DNA of 12,129 nt. It comes from an uncultured Porphyromonas sp. (GTDB taxonomy: Bacteria; Bacteroidota; Bacteroidia; Bacteroidales; Porphyromonadaceae). Under the pieces are notes generated by a model, which worked only from the letters and a program-made list of their open reading frames with translations, searched no databases and had not been told where the DNA came from. Where the stretch lies: contig CAMFNC010000151.1 of NCBI GenBank assembly GCA_945965245.1, positions 1 through 12,129 of the forward strand. Reading direction: 5' to 3'. Every line of letters begins with the position of its first letter. The stretch's first letter is position 1. Both the position numbers and the translations under genes were made by a program. Below are positions 7,887-12,129 of this stretch, in pieces.

Positions 7887-7961
7887 CGGGATGTAGCTCA
7901 GTCCGGTTAGAGTACTCGTCTGGGGGGCGAGTGGTCGCTGGTTCGAATCCAGTCATCCCGA
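7887..7961 (+). tRNA. tRNA-Pro (anticodon GGG)
   Basis: A 75-nt cloverleaf folds without mismatch, allowing G-U pairs. The acceptor stem pairs CGGGATG (7887-7893) with CATCCCG (7954-7960). The D stem is 7896-7899 with 7910-7913. The anticodon stem is 7915-7919 with 7927-7931, with loop CTGGGGG and anticodon GGG at 7922-7924. The T stem is 7937-7941 with 7949-7953 around TTCGAAT. The anticodon reads CCC and CCU (Pro). The C1-G72 acceptor pair with A73 also fits proline tRNA. CCA is not encoded. A consensus promoter lies just upstream and a strong terminator starts 3 nt after the tRNA, so it can be a single-gene transcript, although read-through from alaS-aroB is also possible. Confidence 0.97.
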
Positions 7962-7964
7962 CTC

Positions 7965-8006
7965 AAAGAGCGCAAAATATTTTATAATATTTTGCGCTCT
8001 TTATTT
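7965..8006 (+). terminator. Strong rho-independent terminator after tRNA-Pro
   Basis: A perfect 17-bp inverted repeat (7965-7981 with 7986-8002) around a TTAT loop, with a GC-rich lower part (GAGCGC) and a T-rich tail from 8000. It would end the tRNA transcript and any read-through from alaS-aroB, insulating folD. Confidence 0.93.
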
Positions 8007-8024
8007 ATAGCTAAAAGAACATCG

Positions 8025-8059
8025 TTTATTCTCTTTTTACGGAATTATCGGTATCTTTA
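8025..8059 (+). promoter_or_regulatory. Possible folD promoter
   Basis: TATCTTTA at 8052-8059 differs from the -7 consensus TAnnTTTG only in the last base. A TTTA at 8025-8028 could be the -33 box, but the 23-nt spacer is long. Since a terminator lies immediately upstream, folD needs a promoter in 8007-8080, and this is the best candidate I see. Confidence 0.35.
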
Positions 8060-8080
8060 TCCATGATAAATAATTCACAT

Positions 8081-8983
8081 ATGTGTACAAATCAAAGTAA
8101 ATATCTGGTCTTGGATGGAAAAACTATGTCCAAAACCATTCGTGAAGAACTTAAAACCAAGGTGGAAGCCCGTAAGGCTGCCGGCAAAAAAATTCCACAT
8201 CTATCGGCCATATTGGTTGGTCACGATGGCGGTAGTGAAGCCTATGTGGCCTCCAAAATGAAAGCCTGTGAAGAAATCGGATTCAAGAGTTCTCTAATTC
8301 GTTTCGATGAAGACGTAACGGAAGAGCAGTTGATGGCTTGTGTGCAAAAACTGAATATCGATCCGGAGATTACCGGCTATATCATACAATTACCCCTTCC
8401 CAAACATATCAATGAGCAACGCATCATCGAAAGTGTAAATCCAGAAAAGGATGTGGATGGCTTCAACCCCATCAATGTGGGACGCATGAGTATCGGATTG
8501 CCTGGTTTCGTTTCTGCCACCCCTCAAGGGATAATCGAACTGCTGCGCAGATATAACATCGAAACCAAAGGCAAGCATGCGGTGGTTTTGGGCAGAAGTA
8601 ATATTGTGGGCAAACCCATGGCACAACTTCTGCTGCAAAAGGGCACACCGGGAGACTGTACCGTGACCGTATGCCACAGCCGTACTCCCAATATCAAAGA
8701 GATTTGCCGCAAAGCCGACATCTTAGTGGCAGCACTCGGACAACCTCTTTTCGTGAAAGCCGATATGATTAAACCAGGAGCTGTGGTTATTGACGTGGGT
8801 ACTACCCGTGTGAAAAACGATAGCGTTCCGAGTGGTTTCAAACTAACCGGCGACGTTGATTTTGCAGAAGTTGCTCCACTCTGTTCGTATATCACCCCGG
8901 TGCCGGGTGGCGTAGGGCCGATGACCATCGCATCGCTTATGATGAACACACTGATTGCGGCAGAAAGAGCTGATAAGGCATAA
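8081..8983 (+). CDS. folD: Bifunctional methylene-THF dehydrogenase / methenyl-THF cyclohydrolase
   Basis: Interconverts 5,10-methylene-THF, 5,10-methenyl-THF and 10-formyl-THF with NADP(H), in cytoplasmic one-carbon metabolism. The 300 residues are full length. Visible motifs (numbered from 8081) are GGSEAYVASKMKAC with the catalytic Tyr55 and Lys59, QLPLPKHI (103-110), DVDGFNP (124-130), the dinucleotide-binding GRSNIVGKPM (171-180), TVTVCHSRT, DILVAALGQP and TPVPGGVGPMT (272-282). An in-frame ATG at 8063 would add six residues. The start at 8081 is preferred because homologues begin just before the (L/V)(I/L)DGK motif, and because transcription from the candidate promoter would begin about at 8063. 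The gap to cobQ is 36 nt with no terminator, so folD may be the first gene of the cobalamin transcript. Confidence 0.97.
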   Translation: MCTNQSKYLVLDGKTMSKTIREELKTKVEARKAAGKKIPHLSAILVGHDGGSEAYVASKMKACEEIGFKSSLIRFDEDVTEEQLMACVQKLNIDPEITGYIIQLPLPKHINEQRIIESVNPEKDVDGFNPINVGRMSIGLPGFVSATPQGIIELLRRYNIETKGKHAVVLGRSNIVGKPMAQLLLQKGTPGDCTVTVCHSRTPNIKEICRKADILVAALGQPLFVKADMIKPGAVVIDVGTTRVKNDSVPSGFKLTGDVDFAEVAPLCSYITPVPGGVGPMTIASLMMNTLIAAERADKA

Positions 8984-9019
8984 GCAATCTTCATTACATC
9001 GGATACATCTCTTATCTAT

Positions 9020-10519
9020 ATGGAAAGCCATCTACGCAGACTGCCCCACCCCATTATGTTCGTGGGTACGGGAAGCGATGTGGGTAAAAGCATTATTGCC
9101 ACAGCCATCTGTCGCATACTGAAAAAGGACGGCTACAATCCTGCTCCTTTTAAGGCACAGAACATGGCACTGAATTCCTATGTAACGCCGGATGGATTGG
9201 AGATCGGGCGTGCACAAGCGGTGCAGGCCGAGGCTGCCAGTATCCCATGTAGTTCAGATATGAATCCGATATTATTGAAGCCCAATTCAGACCACACTTC
9301 GCAAGTCGTATTGAACGGTAAACCGATTGGCAATCGCTCGGCATACGATTATTTCCGCGATGATACAAAAGGACGCAAGGAACTCAGAGATGCCGCATGT
9401 GCCGCATTTGATCGCTTGAGTGCTCAGTTCAACCCTATTGTAATGGAGGGAGCGGGCAGCATCAGCGAACTGAACTTGGCCGCAACCGACATCGTGAATA
9501 TGAATATGGCTCAATATGCCAATGCCTGCACCTTCTTGATTGCAGACATCGACCGCGGTGGCGTATTTGCATCGGTATATGGTTCCATCATGTTGCTGTC
9601 TCCCGAGCAGCGAAAGCTCATCAAAGGTATTCTTATCAATAAGTTCAGAGGCGACCTGCGTCTTTTCGACGAAGGACGTAAAATTTTGGAGCAAATTACT
9701 GGAGTGCCCGTAATTGGGGTTGTGCCAGTTTTCAAAGATATTCACATCGAAGAGGAAGACTCTGTGGCCCTTGCTCAAAAAGCAGTTACTGCCGACATCG
9801 GTAAAGTAAATATTGCAGTAATTCGCCACCCTCAGCTATCCAATTATACCGATCTGAATAGACTGGAGATGGACGAAAGAGTGCATGTATTTTACACGTA
9901 TAACTCCGATGAACTCTCAAAAGCCGATATCATTATTTTACCAGGTACCAAAAGCACCCTTTCTGACCTTCGGGATTTGCACAATGCCGGATTGGCGCGC
10001 ACCATTTTGCAATGCCACCGCGACGGCAAAACCGTATTGGGCATCTGTGGAGGGTATCAGATGATGGGCGTAGAGGTAACTGACCCGGACCATGTGGAAG
10101 GCGAATTGGAAAGGGTTTCCGGACTGGGATTGCTACCGGTTACCACTGAAATGATTGGCGAAAAAATTACACGCCAAAGCAAATTCGTCTTCATCCCCAC
10201 ACAACAACCTTGCGAAGGGTATGAAATCCATATGGGTCGCACCACTCCAGTAGAGAATGCGCAAACCACTCCACTCAATCGAACCGATCAATGCACAGAA
10301 GGATATATGACAGACAACCGCACGATGGGTACATATATGCACGGTATTCTGGACAACGGTGCTTTCATAGATTATTTGCTGGCTCCATATCTTTCTTCCA
10401 ATAAGACAACGGAAACAGAAAGCTACAATCAATACAAAGAGCGTCAATATGATTTATTGGCGGAGCATATACGCAAATATGTGGACATCGAAAAACTTTA
10501 CCAACTCATCCAAGCCTAA
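9020..10519 (+). CDS. cobQ: Cobyric acid synthase (glutamine-dependent)
   Basis: Amidates the b, d, e and g side chains of adenosylcobyrinate a,c-diamide using ATP and glutamine, giving adenosylcobyric acid. The 499 residues are the usual length. The N-terminal dethiobiotin-synthetase-like ATPase domain has the P-loop GTGSDVGKS (16-24), then FKAQNMALNSYVT, IGRAQAVQAEAA, NPILLKP and IADIDRGGVFAS. The C-terminal class I glutamine amidotransferase domain, from about 260, carries ILPGTKST, the nucleophile Cys343 in LGICGGYQMMG, YEIHMGRT and His441 in GTYMHGIL. This is the CobQ-type rather than CobB/CbiA-type amidase because of the QNMALNS and AQAVQAEA motifs (family knowledge). Its stop overlaps the start of cobD by one base (TAATG), suggesting translational coupling. 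Also called cbiP. I see no B12 riboswitch upstream. Confidence 0.97.
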   Translation: MESHLRRLPHPIMFVGTGSDVGKSIIATAICRILKKDGYNPAPFKAQNMALNSYVTPDGLEIGRAQAVQAEAASIPCSSDMNPILLKPNSDHTSQVVLNGKPIGNRSAYDYFRDDTKGRKELRDAACAAFDRLSAQFNPIVMEGAGSISELNLAATDIVNMNMAQYANACTFLIADIDRGGVFASVYGSIMLLSPEQRKLIKGILINKFRGDLRLFDEGRKILEQITGVPVIGVVPVFKDIHIEEEDSVALAQKAVTADIGKVNIAVIRHPQLSNYTDLNRLEMDERVHVFYTYNSDELSKADIIILPGTKSTLSDLRDLHNAGLARTILQCHRDGKTVLGICGGYQMMGVEVTDPDHVEGELERVSGLGLLPVTTEMIGEKITRQSKFVFIPTQQPCEGYEIHMGRTTPVENAQTTPLNRTDQCTEGYMTDNRTMGTYMHGILDNGAFIDYLLAPYLSSNKTTETESYNQYKERQYDLLAEHIRKYVDIEKLYQLIQA

Positions 10520-11541
10520 TGATAAATGGACACGGTGATGATCTCTATCGCTATCGTCATTTGAGCAGCAAAGAGATTATCAACTTTAGTAGCAATGTAT
10601 GCGCCGGCACCAATCGCCAAGGCTTAGAGGAGTATCTGCAAAAGATGCTCCCCATCTTTATAGGAGAATATCCAGAACCGGAACCCTATCAATTGGCAGA
10701 GCGACTGGCACTGTATCATGATGTTTCTACCCAAGAAGTACTTGTAACTCATGGTGCTACCGAAGGTATCTATCTGGTGGCACAGGCTTTTTCCGGGAAA
10801 AACTCCGCCATCCTGCAACCCACATTCAACGAATATGCCGATGCAACCAAAGTATTCGGCCATCAAGTTTCATCTTTCTTTTCATTGGGCGAAATACCGG
10901 ATAATGCTGATTTGGTCTGGCTCTGCAACCCCAATAATCCCACCGGAAGGGTTTGGGATATCCCCACATTGCGATTTCTAATAGAATCGCACCCGGATAT
11001 TCTTTTCGTAATCGATCAGAGCTATGAGTACTTTACGGAAAAAGGGCTTTTTTCGTCTGCCGAAGCCGTGTATTGGGACAATGTAATCCTTTTGCATTCC
11101 ATGACCAAACGATATGCTATTCCGGGCATCCGACTTGGTTATATCACAGCTAACGCCATATTACTGAATAAAATCAGGGCTATACGGATGCCTTGGTCTG
11201 TCAATGGAATGGCCATCACCACCGGTATGTATTATCTCGAGCAAAATTTGCCTATCACTTTGGATGTTCGTGCGCAGATTTTAGAAGGAAAGCGATTGGC
11301 CGAAAAGCTTTCCAAAATAGATGGGTTGACCATCGAACCTTCAGACACTCATTTTTTCCTGGCTCACTACGAATATATGACTGCGGCTCGGCTGAAAGAA
11401 CAGCTTTTGGTTCAAAATGGATTATTAATTCGGGATGCTTCCAATTTCGTAGGATTAAATTCAGGACATTTTCGCATTGCAGCTCAATTGAAGGAACACA
11501 ACGACAAACTCATTACGGCCATCCGACACATCACAAAATGA
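10519..11541 (+). CDS. cobD: Threonine-phosphate decarboxylase-like PLP enzyme (CobD)
   Basis: A fold-type I PLP enzyme that by context decarboxylates L-threonine O-3-phosphate to (R)-1-amino-2-propanol phosphate, the linker joining the corrin ring to the nucleotide loop. The 340 residues include HGDDLYRY and INFSSNV near the N-terminus (HGG-x-YRY is characteristic of CobD), the GATEGIYL phosphate-site turn, CNPNNPTG (136-143) with Asn137, DQSYEYF (Asp166, Tyr169), the SMTK Schiff-base lysine Lys197 and GIRLGY with Arg205. It is homologous to histidinol-phosphate aminotransferase (HisC), so sequence alone leaves some ambiguity. Location between cobQ and cbiB, with 1-nt and 4-nt overlaps, supports CobD. 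It lacks the cysteine-rich C-terminal extension of the Salmonella protein. Pseudomonas nomenclature calls this cobC. Confidence 0.92.
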   Translation: MINGHGDDLYRYRHLSSKEIINFSSNVCAGTNRQGLEEYLQKMLPIFIGEYPEPEPYQLAERLALYHDVSTQEVLVTHGATEGIYLVAQAFSGKNSAILQPTFNEYADATKVFGHQVSSFFSLGEIPDNADLVWLCNPNNPTGRVWDIPTLRFLIESHPDILFVIDQSYEYFTEKGLFSSAEAVYWDNVILLHSMTKRYAIPGIRLGYITANAILLNKIRAIRMPWSVNGMAITTGMYYLEQNLPITLDVRAQILEGKRLAEKLSKIDGLTIEPSDTHFFLAHYEYMTAARLKEQLLVQNGLLIRDASNFVGLNSGHFRIAAQLKEHNDKLITAIRHITK

Positions 11542-12129
11542 TAGCTCCCGCTCCCGTTATTGCCATTCCTCTGGTCACCGCCATTTATATGATAGCTGCC
11601 ACCGTATTAGATTTGCGGTATCGAGACCCTTATATCAATTGGCACCCGATTGTATTGATGGGGAAAGCCATTTCCATATTCGAACAGAAGTTCAATCATG
11701 GTAAAAACCGGTACCTAAAAGGTATTTTATCTACACTTATCCTGACAATAGGTACCATAATCTTATCCACAGCCATCGTTATGATATGGACATTATTGGC
11801 TTGTGATGTTCTGAAGCTGGGGATTTACGCCACGCTAATAATATACTTAATGGGGCTTGTAACCTGCATAACCGCTTGTTTTTTTTCTCTTTCCGGTGGC
11901 ACCCTGATATATGAAGTAAGCCAAGTTTTTCATGCACTGGAAGTTTCCTTACAGAAAGGTCGGATACGAGTGGCACGCATCGTGGGGCGTGACACTTCGC
12001 AACTTAACGAACAAGAAGTACGCACGGCCGCATTGGAAACCTTAAGCGAAAACCTGAGTGACGGCATCGTGTCTCCGCTCTTTTGGTGCGCACTGCTGGG
12101 TCTACCCGGTATGCTGACCTATAAAATGA
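11538..12129 (+). CDS. cbiB: Adenosylcobinamide-phosphate synthase (partial, 3' end cut by window)
   Basis: Joins adenosylcobyric acid to aminopropanol phosphate (the CobD product), giving adenosylcobinamide phosphate; an integral inner-membrane protein. The start ATG overlaps the cobD stop by 4 nt (ATGA). The frame is open to the window edge: 197 codons plus one base are visible, with no in-frame stop. Residues 24-37 contain LDLRYRDP..NWHP, like the LDxxxGDP...HPV start of the family. Hydrophobic segments lie at about 7-25, 62-88 and 93-117. The family motifs VARIVGRDT (145-153), ALETLSENLSDGIVSP (165-180) and LFW follow and are decisive. About 120 residues of a normal protein of 310-320 residues are missing to the right. 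The name cobD is used for this gene in Pseudomonas nomenclature, so the two symbols should not be confused. Confidence 0.93.
   Translation, partial: MIAPAPVIAIPLVTAIYMIAATVLDLRYRDPYINWHPIVLMGKAISIFEQKFNHGKNRYLKGILSTLILTIGTIILSTAIVMIWTLLACDVLKLGIYATLIIYLMGLVTCITACFFSLSGGTLIYEVSQVFHALEVSLQKGRIRVARIVGRDTSQLNEQEVRTAALETLSENLSDGIVSPLFWCALLGLPGMLTYKM

Noticed and set aside
7887..7961. tRNA-Pro as an integration site (attB)
   Set aside because: No second copy of the tRNA 3' end and no integrase gene were found in the window.
8063..8080. Upstream in-frame ATG for folD
   Set aside because: It adds six residues with no family counterpart and sits at or before the expected transcript start of the candidate promoter. 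It is not excluded.
8524..8994. Long open frame on the - strand over folD
   Set aside because: It is antisense to strongly conserved FolD motifs, shows no recognisable domain and has no promoter or terminator of its own.
8984..9019. Cobalamin riboswitch before cobQ
   Set aside because: The gap is only 36 nt, far too short, and it contains no B12-box-like sequence.
9287..9829. 180-codon open frame on the - strand over cobQ
   Set aside because: It lies opposite conserved CobQ sequence, and the translation has no recognisable domain or signal.

Overview
The window reads as a contiguous chromosomal segment of a member of the Bacteroidota, most likely order Bacteroidales. The signs are promoter boxes of the TTTG / TAnnTTTG type, start codons without Shine-Dalgarno sequences, an Omp28-like lipoprotein and a DUF6029-like outer-membrane protein, and an alanyl-tRNA synthetase that I recall as close to Bacteroides/Porphyromonas sequences. 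All genes seen lie on the + strand, and I see no mobile element, CRISPR array or phage gene.

Region 1 (1-3980) is a three-gene envelope operon. It encodes a lipoprotein with four Ig-like repeats and a C-terminal thioredoxin-fold (Omp28-like) domain with a CxxC, then a small exported TlpA-type thioredoxin (WCKPC), then a DUF6029-like outer-membrane beta-barrel protein. A rho-independent terminator follows. The only cysteines in the barrel protein lie in its last 23 residues, which suggests that the two CxxC proteins may act on it.

Region 2 (3981-8010) is housekeeping: alaS and aroB 7 nt apart, then a tRNA-Pro(GGG) gene. The tRNA promoter starts inside the last codons of aroB, and a very strong 17-bp hairpin terminator lies directly after the tRNA.

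Region 3 (8011-12129) holds folD and then the late cobalamin genes cobQ (cobyric acid synthase), cobD (threonine-phosphate decarboxylase-like) and cbiB (cobinamide-phosphate synthase, cut by the window edge). The last three are joined by start/stop overlaps. Together they cover amidation of the corrin ring side chains, synthesis of the aminopropanol-phosphate linker and its attachment. No cobalamin riboswitch fits in the 36-nt gap before cobQ, so these genes are probably read from the folD promoter or an internal one.

Most of the window is conventional. The parts that deserve a second look are the putative envelope redox trio, the tRNA promoter embedded in aroB, and the folD-cob arrangement without a visible riboswitch.
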